NCBI GenBank assembly: GCA_964036155.1
Contig: OZ038423.1
Span: 13,593,249 to 13,657,248, forward strand
Source of the DNA: Diploscapter coronatus
Lineage: Eukaryota > Nematoda > Chromadorea > Rhabditida > Rhabditidae
DNA length: 64,000 nucleotides
Direction: 5' to 3'
Under the pieces are notes generated by a model. The model made no database searches and had not been told where the DNA came from. It was given only the letters and a program-made list of their open reading frames with translations. This document shows, one piece after another, positions 28,505 to 41,100 of this stretch; positions within the stretch are counted from its first letter, which is position 1, and every line of letters starts with the position of its first letter. Both the position numbers and the translations under genes were made by a program.

Positions 28505-28669
28505 TAATTAGTGTACTACTGAGAAACGAAAAAATAGGTCAGAATTTAAAATAGCGCCTAAAAATGCGGGAAAGTGGTATAAGATAGGAATAACAAAAGA
28601 TATTTCAGTGTTTTCAAAACACTTTGATTTTTCAGGAAAATAAAAAACTCGACGTCAAGTTTATTCTCG

Positions 28670-28675
28670 TTCCTA
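28670..28675 (-). terminator. Poly(A) signal of CDK11
   Basis: Minus-strand AATAAA lies 126 bases past the CDK11 stop and about 176 bases before the PRPF6 trans-splice acceptor. Confidence 0.5.
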
Positions 28676-28800
28676 AAACTTAATAGAAATGTTAATGGGC
28701 TGAATAAAATTATCAACAATTTAGGAGAAAAAATTAGACAGAAGTCATTAAAAATAATGATGAAAACAAAATAATAAACAAGTGATTTTAGACAAATGTG

Positions 28801-31800
28801 TTAATTTCCGAATTTGTTTTTGTCGAATTTGAGCGCGAACGAAGAGGGCTTGATTTGCTCGGGCTTCACGTTCAGCTCCTTCATCAATTTCGCCGTTTCC
28901 GGGTCCTGCAAAGTTATTTTAATCATTGAAGAAAAATTCTAGTCTTGTTCAAATTGATAAATTTGTCTTGCTTCTATGCAAGTTTCCTAATTAACGGATG
29001 GATTAGTCTCGAAAGAAACCTTAGAAATTCGAGGTTTTCAGAAACGTATATATAAAAATAAATTTGAAAAATGATAAACTCAAGAAAATATGAAAAAGGG
29101 GAAAACCACATACCACGATTTCAGTCGGAACGACTTTGGGCTGCCTTGCCTGACTGGGAGGTGGGGCTTTGTGTTGCTCGGATTTGGCCGGGAACGTCGG
29201 GAACAACTCTCGACTCGTCGGTTTTGGGTCGTCCCTGAGAAAATAAATGTTTCAAACATATTATAATTATTCTTTTAAATCCAACAACTAATAGCGCAGT
29301 AGTTGTTGTTCGTATTTTAGAGTAATTCAAAACCTGAATAAAATTGGTCAGCTCTCATAAACAAATCGAAAGTTTCGTTTTTTCACAAATACTTGAACAA
29401 TTTAGAAACATCTAACAAATATAAATTATTCCATAACAAGTCTACAACAAAGCTTCATGATTTTTTTTACATAAAACTGAAATTGAGAATCGGTCGGATA
29501 AGTTGAATATAAAAATTTGAGAGATCAAGTTTTGAAAATTTGACACTCACTTGAACCACTGATGTTCGAGCGCCTGGGACGCGGTGATGCGTCTTTCCGG
29601 ATCGTAGGCCAGGAACTTTTTTAATAATTCCAAACCGCCCTCATTCAGTTGATTTGCGGGGAACTTCTTTCGAAGCTGATTGTACTGGTAGTTCGGGAAG
29701 GCGCACTGAAAATATCTAATTTAAAGAGTAAATCTCAAAAATTTCCAAATAATTACTAAAGTCTCTATCGCGCTAATATAGTTAGTTTCAGAGAAAAAAA
29801 GATAAATAAAGTCTCACATTTTTGACGTACGGCAGTTCACTGAATCCGGACCAGATGGCTTCAGACGGGGTTCCTAGTTCATGGAAGATCTTCTCGATCT
29901 GGTCGGTCTCCCCCTTTCCGGGAAGAAGTGGCTTGAGGAGGATGAACTCTGCCATCATGCATCCGACGGACCAAAGGTCGATCGGAGTCGAATAGAGCTG
30001 AAATTTTGATTTGATTTTTTTTTTCTCAATTTTATGCTAATTTGCAACCTTTTGACCCAGGAGCAACTCAGGGGCACGATACCACAAAGTCACGACTATA
30101 GGAGTGTAGGGCTTGAGGGGGTCGCCGTATTCGCGAGCCAGACCGAAGTCAGCTATCTGAAAATTGAAAGTTTAAATTTTGAATTTTCAAATGTTTCAAA
30201 TAATTGCTTGAAGTAAAACAAGTTCTAAAGAACGCTGTTGAGACGATAACGACTTGAAAATAATAAAATATCCAAATAAGATTCGAAAATTGGACGTCTC
30301 AAGCATTTTACATGATTTCTGTTATTTATCATTCGAAACGAAACGAAGCTTAAGGGGCTAATAAACAGCAGACATTCAACCTTGAGAACTCCTTTGTGGG
30401 AGAGAAGCAGATTGGAAGTCTTCAAATCACGATGCAATATCCACAGATTGTGCATGTGGTTGAGTCCCCGCAGCAACTGAATCATCAGCGTTTTCTGCTC
30501 GCCTCAAAAATACAATTTCAATCATTTCGTTTTCACCGCAAAATCGAAACCTAATAAATCTCATTTTATTTTGAAACATAGTATCACGTTTCGAACATCT
30601 CGAAACGAAAATCTTATTTTCTTGAAACAATCATTTCTAATTTTTTTGAGACCTGGATTTTAGAAAATAAAATGAATCTTACCCATGGTGAACCGCTTGT
30701 TTTTTTTGTGCATCGTGTCCATCAAACTCTTCATGTCGTGCTCGATGAACTCCATGCTCAGGTAGATCTGAAAAAAATAAAATTTATGAAAAATTAGAAG
30801 ATGTGGATTTAGATCGGTTCGACAAGTCAAAATAAAAATTTCCGAGTGAAAACAGAAGGAAAATATAGATAAGCAAATTTTTGTTCATATATTTTCCCAG
30901 TTTATTGCCTTTTTCTCTTCACCATTATCTCTAATCTGGAGAGTTTAGCCGAACCGAGTCGTGGAAAAACCAATAATTCCTTTACCTTGTCCATGTTGGT
31001 TCCGATGAGAATTTCACGAACATTGACGATGTTTTCATGCGATCCCGCCTTGAGCAGCATGTTTATTTCACGGAGCGCAGTGATCGGAAAGCCCTCCTTC
31101 TCCTTTTCCATCTTCAAACGCTTCAGGGCCACGATCTCGTCTGGATGTGTTATGATAAGTTTTTAATTTTCAACAGTTTTAGTCAATAGTTCTTCTGACA
31201 ATTTTTCATCCCGCAATAGCCTTAATTTTAGAAAGAGAACAAATCACTTACAATATGGTTCAAATAAATTGCAAAATAATGAAATTGCAAATTGAACCGA
31301 TGTTATTCTCAAATGGGCTTAGTTCTTTCAAAAAGAATTTGGAAAAAAGCATCTTTCTTATTTACCATTTCTCTTATCCTTTCCCCTGTAAACGACCCCG
31401 TAGGTGCCTTCCTCGATGCGATTGACGCAGTCGAATTCCAGAATCGAGCGGCAGCCCATTATCCCTGGATAGTAGACGGGCAAGTCAGCGATCAACCTCT
31501 TCTGCCAGTCAGCTTCGAGGCGCTTCTTCGTGTCGGGAGTCAACTGAAATTCGACGTTTTTCAATCTTCTATTCCTCATTTTCTTCAAATTTCTTTAACT
31601 TATTAAAATACTGTCCAATGAAACAATTATTCTACTTTTTCTGTTCTTGTTCACCAAGACTTCTGAAGAAACCTATTTCAAGAATAAAAGATTTGAATAG
31701 CAAGAATGCTAAAATAACTAAATTGAATAATTGGAGACAAAATTCTTACCATAACCTTCTGCTCTTCGGTTAAATCCTCGTACTGAACGTTGTCGGGGTC

Positions 31801-34489
31801 GAAGTCGTATCCGAGTGGATTGTCCTCGGAGATTCCAGCAGCCACTTTATCCGCTTCATCGAGCATCTCATCGTCCAAGTCCGGATCGGGGTCCGAGTCG
31901 ATATCTACTGCAAAATCGAGATTAAAAAAACTATCAGAAAAGTTTTTTTTATAAATGGAATGTCGTTAATGCTAGTCGTTTTAATGGTCAAATGAAAGTT
32001 CTTGAAACTGATTCTATGAGTTTCAGAAGGCTTGAAATTCAATTTTCCAATCGTCTAAAAATTAGCAAAGACTGAACGATATTGTTTTAAATAATTCAAA
32101 CTTTGAAATTTCGAGAAAAAAATCATAAATTGAAAAAGGTTTTCTCGTTGTTCAAATAATTTCATTTTAGCGTACTTTTGGAATAGCAGTAATTTTACCC
32201 GCATCATCCTGATTGAACGACGTGCTGCTCCGTCTTCCATCATCTTCTAGCTCTGGCTCGGGACTCGACTCGAATTTGCTGTATTTTGATGGAAAAGTCA
32301 ATCCTTGGGTCGAATGAGAGGATTCCTAAAAAAGTTTCAAATTCTTTCAAGTTCAATTTTAAAATATGTAATTTGCCAACAAACAAATAAATAATAAAGT
32401 TGAAAAAATCCAACCTGAGTATGTCCCGATCCAACATCAACCTCCATCGGACTGTCGCCTTTCTCCACAGACTCACTTTTCTTCCTTCTATCCTCGTCCT
32501 TTTCAGCCGATTTTCCAGAAGAGTGTTTCGAAGAGCTCTTGGAAATTTCAGGCTCGTGGGTACGCTTGCGCTTATCTGAAAATTTCATAGTAGAAAGAAA
32601 CAAATTTGGATATTTTGGCTCACAGTAAACCCACACAGTAACAACGATCTCCTTCAAAGCGAATAAAAATTACAGCTGAGTGAAGCGTTCAAGAGCCATA
32701 TTTTGCAAGCTTCATAAAGATCGACATGAAATTCAAAAGCGGAGTTTTTGATGGAAAAGGTGCTTGCTTGAAAAGTGAAAAAACCAACCTCCAAACAATT
32801 CATCCGGTTTGGGAGTGGAGACCTTTTCCTTTTCTTTGTCCTTGGAATGATGCTTTGGTTCCGGAGATGAGCTCGAACCAGAGGACGAGTTTCGCTTCTT
32901 TCGCTTCCTGTCCCTATCCTTGTCCTTGTCCTTGTGGTGTTTATCCCTGCCCCTCTCCTTCTCCTTCTCTTTCATCGAAAGGAATTCTTCGATTTTCGAC
33001 CGATCACGTTCACTTCGAGAAACCCGCTCGCGTCTCTGAAGTTAAAAATTAGCAAAATCAGCCATTCTTATGATTTTTGATATTGTCCCAAGATAAAATA
33101 AAGTAGGAAAAGCTTCAAGACAAACCCCTGCACCCCGAAAACACACTCAGATCTAGGGAGGACTTTAGTCATATGGTCATGCGAGCTATTCTCGTATATT
33201 TTTGTAGTCGAACTCAAATGCTCCCCGAGTCTGAAACCATCTCCGATACCTTGCGCTTCTTCTTACTCTTATGATGGCGTTTCGGAATCTAGAAAGATTC
33301 CAACTTCTTAAGTTTCAGAGAAAATGCTTTTCCGAATTGTGCTGTTAGTATTGCATCAAAAATAAAAAGATGGAAAGTGCAGAATGACACTAAATTGTTC
33401 AGGTTAAATCAATTTTACAAGTTTTACCCGATCCTTATCCTTGTCCCTGGGCGATCTGTCTGTATGTCTGTCCCTGTCTTTGTCTTTTTCTCTGCCCCGC
33501 TCCTTTTCTCTCGTGCTCTTGTCCGACTGGATCCCTCTGATGTCCGCACCACGAGAGTGAGACGATGATGTTCCTGAAATATCACTTTTTACAATTTAAC
33601 TAATTTTGGGAAAAATTCTTGGACCTCGGAACTTGGAATTGTAACGAAAGTAGGAGTATACTGAAATGATCAGCAAGGTTTTTAAAATCTCAAAGTTTTC
33701 TGTGCACATTTTTGAAGATTTTTGGAATATCGACTTCGAAAAATTGGAATTGAAGCTCAAAACAATAAAACTTTTGAAGAAGCGTTCTATAATTTGTTCA
33801 TAAAACAAAATTTGGAATTAACCTCTCCTATCCCGATCCCGATCCGACCTGTCATTGCTGAACCTGGGCGGACTAATGGGGCGTCTCTCCTTCGCCGATT
33901 CGTCCGATTTCTTGCTGCCCGATGCCTGCATCTGGAGTCGATTTGCATCACCTGGAATCAAATTCCTTATTTTATTCTGAGAGCAATTTTTGTCCGAAAA
34001 GAAACCAAAAATGTGAATCTAAAAAATGAATTTAAACTTGGTGGTTATTTTTATCTTATACCTGGCTGAAGAGAGAACATTTCCTCGTCGTCATCGTGAT
34101 GTTTCGAAGAGGGCATCGAAATTCGACCGAGCAAACGCGAACGTAGCTCGAGCTCGATTTCTGGAAAAAATAACGATTTTCAGAAAAATCGAATTCTCTA
34201 GACAGTTTTGATTGAAAGCAAGTTTCAATTGAAGAATTTAAATCTCGAAAATGTTTAGGTTTCCGAGTTTTTGATAAAATGAAGCTCGTAAAAACCGAAT
34301 TGATAGGAGAGCGATCGGATTCGGGATAAAATTTCATAGTGCCCACATCAAAGAACCGAAAAAATAAACTCTGAAGAGAAATGCAAGAAATTGAAAAAAT
34401 GACCCACTCGATTTGGAGTCCTTCTTCTCGGAGATGACGACGACTTTATCGACTTCTTCTTCGATGATCTCTCCCTCGTCCGTACTCAT
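28801..34489 (-). CDS. cdk-11: Cyclin-dependent kinase 11 (PITSLRE-family kinase)
   Basis: CDK11 is a nuclear cyclin L-dependent Ser/Thr kinase acting in transcription and splicing. Eighteen exons join in phase and give 798 aa (human CDK11B is about 795). Exons: 34489-34408, 34160-34062, 33951-33823, 33573-33428, 33288-33250, 33035-32789, 32575-32415, 32325-32199, 31907-31750, 31543-31366, 31140-30986, 30767-30683, 30502-30381, 30156-30049, 29997-29818, 29705-29551, 29234-29114, 28905-28801. The N-terminal half is a charged RE/KD/SR-rich region with many Lys-Asp and Arg-Asp repeats. The kinase domain (about 430-730) shows the G-loop [33 protein letters not shown] and an activation segment ending [10 protein letters not shown]. 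The signature helix reads PITALRE where most CDK11 proteins have PITSLRE. ATG follows an acceptor at 34516 by 26 bases. Confidence 0.97.
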
Positions 34490-35145
34490 CGATTAATGAA
34501 GACCGGTTCGAAACCCTGCAAATCTTAAGAAATCAACCAAAAACTGAAACTGCAACTGCGAAAATCCGAGATAAACGAAAGTCGAACAACGCTATTTACG
34601 CGTTTCAAACAGCGAGTAAACACAGAGCACTTCAATTGCATTATTCCGATTACAATCACTTTGGAGATGGTTCGAAGTGGCGGCGTTATTGCTCCGCGTT
34701 CAAACTGCGTATCCATATGAGATAACTTGCGGATCCGCAATGTTGTGGGTCGATGCGAATGAATCTGAATCCACATGGATCCACAAAAACTGCGGATCCG
34801 CAAGTTGCCCCACATGGATACGCAGTTTGAACGCTGAGTGTATCTCAGTTTCCGATGAGTCCTCAACCAATCCACAAACTACAGTTCTCTCAACAAAATC
34901 GGTTCAAAAATTAAAATTTATTTCCGCGTATCAAAAGATACTTTGAAACATCGATAAGTTAAACAATCACAGAAAATGCGTATTGTATATAAAAAAAAAA
35001 AAAAGTTAACAGAAACTACAGCAAATGAGATCAAAGAAAACCCGCAAAAAGAGTAATATCATGAATTTTGAGATCGGCAGTCTACTCGTTAATGCATTTT
35101 GGAGCTCTTTGAAAATGAGATCGGATAAAAAGAAAATGAATGCAA
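34490..35145. other. Spacer between GPCR and CDK11 genes
   Basis: It holds the 139-bp inverted repeat, a minus-strand AATAAA (34917-34922) that could end the GPCR transcript, and the CDK11 5' acceptor at 34516. No gene is seen. Confidence 0.5.
34696..34834. repeat. 139-bp inverted repeat upstream of CDK11
   Basis: GCGTTCAAACTGCGTATCCA at 34696 recurs inverted, ending at 34834. An inner block ACTTGCGGATCCGCA on the left matches TGCGGATCCGCAAGT on the right. Each arm is about 45 bp. It lies about 200 bp upstream of the CDK11 start. No coding capacity. It could be a small MITE or a cruciform-forming promoter element. Confidence 0.8.
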
Positions 35146-38100
35146 CTATTTGAGGAAGGGATTTTGTTCTGATTCCATGTCCTGTAGAAGTAGTAACTTA
35201 TCTCCGGCGATCGCTTTACCGATGTACAGAACTTGTTCAGCGTGTTTAGCAACTAATTCGCGTTGACGCATACGAATTCGTTTCAGCCTAAAATTATCCA
35301 TTTCTCATATTAGTTACTTTTTTCAATGTTCGAATTAAAAATTCCTAGAATTATCCTCTTCTTTCATATAATTTCCCACCAACATGTTTGAAACATATTT
35401 AAAATTAAAATTTTTGCTGAACTGAGTTTCCATAACAATTACCAACCTTCTAGTTTCAAAGGCGATTTTGAGAATGACGAAAATGAACGAATTTGTCGCT
35501 GAGTTTAGGAGTAGGAAGAATTGTGAAACATCGACGTGGAGTGGCGTTTTCGGGACTTCGCCGAAGATGACTTGACTTATCGCTATTGCTGTTGGCCAGC
35601 ATCGTAGCAGCAGAAATTTCGCTAGTAGTAGGACTGATATAGTCTAGAATAGGTTTCATTTTTACTTGTTGAAAATGAGACTTTTATTGAAATTCGATAG
35701 GATGATGGTAAAATTTGAAAAATCTTTCAAATAAGCTACTAAATGGTAATCAGGAAAATATATAAGATATTTTTAAGGATAGTAAATTTCGTTACCTGCA
35801 AACTCTTGGTCTTGTCTCGATCAGCTTTGAATAGGTGGTCCTTGCCCTGCTGCATCAAAATCGATGCTCGAGAATTCATCGATTTTCTCATCGATTTCAC
35901 TGTTGAAACGGTCAGCAAGGTGATGATTATGAAAGGCCCGAAGGTCTTGGCGACCGATAAAAATACCGTCTTGTAGAGCACCCGATAGTAAATATTGTTG
36001 AGTAGGGGAGTTTTGTGACGCTAAACTCGGAGGTTTCGACTTTTTATTAATCTCATGGCAAAAATTACCTGAAACCGCCTTTCACCATTGTAGATACACG
36101 GCTCGATACCGTACTCGAAAGAACAAGGCAGCGTGATGATACAAGCGACTAGGGTCATGACCAAAGGTAGACGGATGTAGCCTAAACGGATGACTTAAAA
36201 ATGCTAGGTTCTAAATTTTTATTAGTGAGTGAAAATGTTTATCGATAATAATTTCATCTTTGTTTTCTCTAAACTTGAATTTTCACCTGCTATCAATTTT
36301 GCGTAGCTTTTCCGTCGTTGTTTCCTATGTATAGTAGAAAAATGGAAGGGTCTTGCCACAGCAAAAAATCTCTCGGCGGTCACTTCGATCAACATCCAGG
36401 TCTAAATTTTAAATTTATTTCAAATTCTTTCTGATTTACTCCCGATGTTATTTTTTCAAGAATATCATCTTTTCAGTTAGGGATGTGCAGAATTTGAATT
36501 CTAAAAAGTTCGGGATCGGAATTCAGAGATCCAAAAGCCCCCGGAATCGGAATCAGAGTTCCGCACACTCCTTTATTTGATAAGCTCCTCAAAAGTCAAT
36601 TCAATGGGTTTATATCTTCATGCTCAGATTATTAGAAAAAGTTGATAAGTTTTGCTTCAATAAAAAGAGGATTAGATGACTTTTCTAAATCTTAATAATC
36701 CTTTAGAAATTTAGGTTTAGGAAAAAATTATAAGTATATTTTTTTATTAAGACTCATTAAAAGTTGTTGAAAAGTCAGGCACCACATCATTAGTGAGCTC
36801 CCTGATAAAATTTTTACGCATGGTTAAATCTTAGGGGAAATAGCCAACTCATCAAATTTCATAAACATTTTCAATTATTTGCAGTAAAAATAGCTTTGAA
36901 AGGATGTTTTCGGGGTATTTTGAAGGAAATTACTGGATTACGTGAGAAATGCAATAATCTTCTAAATTGGTGAAAATCCTAGACATGTTTCATTTTCTAA
37001 TCTTTCGCCAATTTTTTCATTGGATTATGTATATGTTTACACATCTCCAGAATCTCATGTGCATCACATTTTTGTGGAATACAAAGTTGAAAAGAGATTA
37101 GGGTGTCTCAATTTTTTCCGGATTATCTCATTTTTATCGAATACCAAATTTTGGGTAATTGCTTCGGAATCCAAGAGTAATAGACCGCACTACTTTAATG
37201 GTCAAACATGTACTTCAAGGTTCTCAGAAATCGTATTTTGATGAACTTTGAGATTTTTAAGTTATCTAGGCTTCAAATTGAAAAACAGCTCAAAGCAAGC
37301 GAATTGAACATTGACAAATCGATTTCAAACTTGAGTCTTCAATGTAGAAGACTAGTGGGCTACCTTGTAAAAATTCATACTTTTTGCAACGCTTTAGAAA
37401 AGAATTGAAATTTTTTTAATGAAAATGATGGAATGTTTACCGCAGTGATATGACCGCATTCGACGAGACCGTTTAAGGCTATCAGATGCGGATTCCAGGG
37501 ATAATCCGTCAGTCCCACATAGTACAGCGACGACCACATCGAATAGTGGAAGAATGACGCTAGTAGGAGAACCTAAAGTTGAAATTTTGGTATAGGTTCC
37601 AAAAATTTAGTCGATGAGTAGAATAGGATGGCTCATAGTTCTTTTTGTCCAGATTTATAAAATTTAACAATACAAAATTGATATTTGAAAAAATGACAGA
37701 TTTCGAAGTTTTTGAGATTAATCAATGACATTTAGTAGATAATTTGATTCGAATTTTCTCCAATGTTACTTTCTTAGGTTTCATAAGCAACGAGTCAACA
37801 GATCAGAATTGACCAATTCACAAAATACCTTTACGTTTCAAAGAATTTCAAATATAATCATCAGCCATTTCAATAATAATCAATAGAATGCATAATATCG
37901 ATTTACCATATCCCAAATGGCTAGTCCTGTCAACGATACGAGCATTGACGTGTTGATAGACCTTGAGAATAGCACTTTCAGACAATATGCATTGCCAAGA
38001 ACGCCTAAAGTTTCAGGCTTCAAAATTAATTTTCTCCATAATCATACCTAACAGAATAACTACTGTCGACAGAGGTCCATCGAATAGCATCGCAATCGAT

Positions 38101-38183
38101 CTGGCTGGAACACTACAGTTTCCAAGCAGTGTCTGTTTGATTATTGGCGGCCCCTCTTCCGGCGACGGCGGTCGGTCTGACAT
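35146..38183 (-). CDS. Class A G-protein-coupled receptor, peptide-receptor-like (385 aa)
   Basis: Eight exons join in phase: 38183-38048, 38004-37907, 37572-37441, 36401-36287, 36181-36069, 36020-35796, 35643-35447, 35287-35146. Seven hydrophobic segments fit a rhodopsin-like receptor. TM1 has GVLGNAYCLKVL. TM2 has LVSLTGLAIWDM. TM3 ends with ERF in place of DRY (EVTAERFFAVARPFH). TM4 carries VMTLVACIITLP. The TM5 region is VFLSVAKTFGPFIIITLLTV. TM7 reads NSATNSFIFVILK in place of NPxxY. A short N-terminus has an N-C-S glycosylation site. The third intracellular loop and tail are basic. ERF plus an SxxN-type TM7 is seen in nematode FMRFamide/myosuppressin-type receptors, so a neuropeptide ligand is likely (inference). 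The 1-kb third intron is long for the window. The start codon directly follows an acceptor. Confidence 0.85.
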
Positions 38184-41100
38184 CTAGAAACCCAGAATTG
38201 AGTCAATTTTTGAGAAGATATCAAGAAAAAGTTGGGCATTTTAACAAAGTATCAAAATTCTGAAACATAATTAATGCAAACAGTAGACTTTTTCATTGGA
38301 AGTTCATTTATTTTACGAGAAGGTGGATAAATAATTTATAGCTGCAAAAAGTCACTAAATAAAGAGCAGACCTAAGGTTGTATTTGGATCAGACTCAAAA
38401 ATATACGAGAAGTAGGTCGCAGGGGTGAAACCTACGTTACGACTCCACCACAACTGAGGAAAATTAGCGAAAATTCAAGGCTAGAAATATAAAATTATGA
38501 AGAAAATAGTATAAAGGGTAAACCACGTGACTATTCTGACTTAAGCCCTCTCTAGGTCGGATAAAGAGCAAGAATATGATAATGACCACAATATACAATA
38601 TCCGCTTTGTGTTACGCACTTTCGAATAGCTGGTCAGTTCTCCAGAGATCAAGAAAATAACAAGACGTGCCGGATTAGTGTATAAAAGGAAAAGAATAAA
38701 GCAGATCTAAATATGCTAAAGTTCAAACGTGAGAACACTATCAATGCAGTATTGAGAATTATGAAGAAATATTATTTTAAATTCAAAAAATAAATGGATT
38801 ACATAATTTTGGGCTATCAGTTGATTCAGTACAAATTTCGATAAATACAAATTAATTCTCATACTAAGCCATTAGACATGCTAAATAAAACACCAATGAT
38901 AAAATTATCGCTAAAAATAATAACCTCAAAATTGATTCCCAGACTAAGTGGGAAAATTCTCGTTTGATATTTCTTCGAAAATTCCAAATTCACGAGTGTG
39001 GCTTTTCAGTTTAAGAATTTGGAAATCCTTTTCGAATATCCGGAGGATTTGCATAGATTACAGAGGGCTTATCCAGATTGCTTGTGAGAAGATGAGTCTA
39101 GGCGTTTATCACTCACTCTAACATTATCCTATTATCACTAGCTCTTTTTCTCTCTGATAACCCTTTTCGCTATCACTATTTCTACCTTTATCGCTTTCTT
39201 GATAACTCTTATCGTTTCTCTCATTATCCTGATTATTTCTTTCCCTCTCTAATCATTCGTATAGAGCTTTTACCCGGACTTAATCCGATCTAATTTCTAC
39301 GAGAGAGATGTCTTTGCCTTGTGCATTTGTGCGATATGATAAAGAGGAATTTGATATGAAAATGATATCGCGCGAAAGATATGTTATTGCAGAGGTGAGA
39401 AAATTGATAGATTAGTCATTCGACGAAACTTGATGGAATGATTGAATGACCCTTTGTCAGATTCGAGGAAGATTAAATTTTAATGTCTGAAAATTGAATG
39501 AACTTATCGAAGATAATGAATGGGTTAGAATAAAAGATGAAGCTTAATTAAATTTCAACCAATATATTTAGGATCCGCAAGTGATTCTTGCGAAACTGAA
39601 AATAGTGTCTCAAAACCTATGCCATTGAATCGGTGTTTCGGGAAGCAATAAACAGTTTTTCTTCTTCCAAACCGATGTTACTATCAAGAGTTGTGCATTG
39701 AGGACTTTTGAAAATAGCGACTTTCAAACAGGTTGTCGTCTTTTGTCGTTGACCGTTTTTAAACATTTTTTGTTCTAAAATATATAGCACATTCGATCTA
39801 CAAAAATATCCTAAGTGCTTTTGAGCAGAATTTCCCTGGAGTTTCAGAAATTCATTTTTCTCAAAATTTCGTTGACGACTAATTTTCAAAAGGTTCCAGG
39901 ACAGTTCTTGGCTGATTTTGCAGCGTTTTAACGATGCAAATCGTTCGTCCATATGTTCATCTGAACATTTGTAGAGGGAAATTTTTCGCGGTATTGCTTA
40001 ATTAACGTGATAATTTTCGAGGAACAAAAAACGTGACTAGTTTTTGCTTTACAAAGTGGGCGGAGCTTGCGAACTCTAGATATATTACAATAACAATTTG
40101 AAAACTTTATGGGGATTAAAATTGTGATATGGGAAATCCAGTGAAAATTTCTGGAAATAAAATTACATTGTTTAAGAAAAACTGAAACTTCTCTAAATCT
40201 ACATTTTAAATAAAACAATAGATATATGCAAGAGTAATATTTCAGAATAATCGATAAAAATATGTATGAAACTTCCTTAATGCTCTCACTATGGTTTGTA
40301 GATATGGCGATGCAGAAGCCCCGTATATAATTTCTAAATTTTCAAAACGCTGAGGCGTGTAGTTACAAATTAGAGGCTTTAAAATATAGAGCTTATGAAA
40401 CTAGACAAAAGTGGAAAGAAAATTATTACTCATATCGGATTAGCCAAATACTCCAATGCTTAACATCCATAATCAAGTTAAGCGGAATACTAGGAATTTA
40501 AAAAATAAAAGTATGATGAAAATATGGAAATTGTTAAGGTTATTAAGCGTAATCGTCCATGAAAATCTAAACTCTGATTCACTTTGCAAGGGATGAGCAA
40601 AGAATGTCAATTTCCGATAATGAAATTACAAATTTGATCATGCTAAAGAAACGTCAAATTCAATTATGATTAGCGTCATTCTAGATTTCATTTTTTTCAT
40701 GCAAAAATGCTAAAATTGAACGTTTTGTAAGTTTTTCACATGAAATTTCCGATTTGATATTTTTCGAGCTCGGATTTTCTGCGCTAAATTTGAAGCTACA
40801 ATTTTAGAAATCCAATCAAAATGCAAAGTTCGCATTTCTTGTTCAAACTTATTATCGTGTGGGTGAAAATAATCAGAATATTTTAGGCAAATATCAAAAC
40901 AAGTATTCAAAAATTGCATACCTGAGAGTGAAACGTCTTTAATTTTTGATGTTTGGTATAAATCAAGTATAATGAATAAACTAGCATATTAGCATAGTCA
41001 AAAATATTTGAAAATCCTAGATTTAAAGAATTTATCAGGGAAGTGCAAAACTGTGGGTGGTAATGGAATAAGTTCAGAGAACTTGGGAAAGACTATGCCT

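Noticed and set aside
34500..34516. Possible tRNA T-arm (GGTTCGAAACC)
   Set aside because: No matching acceptor stem, D-arm or anticodon arm is found around it. It is part of the CDK11 5' UTR.
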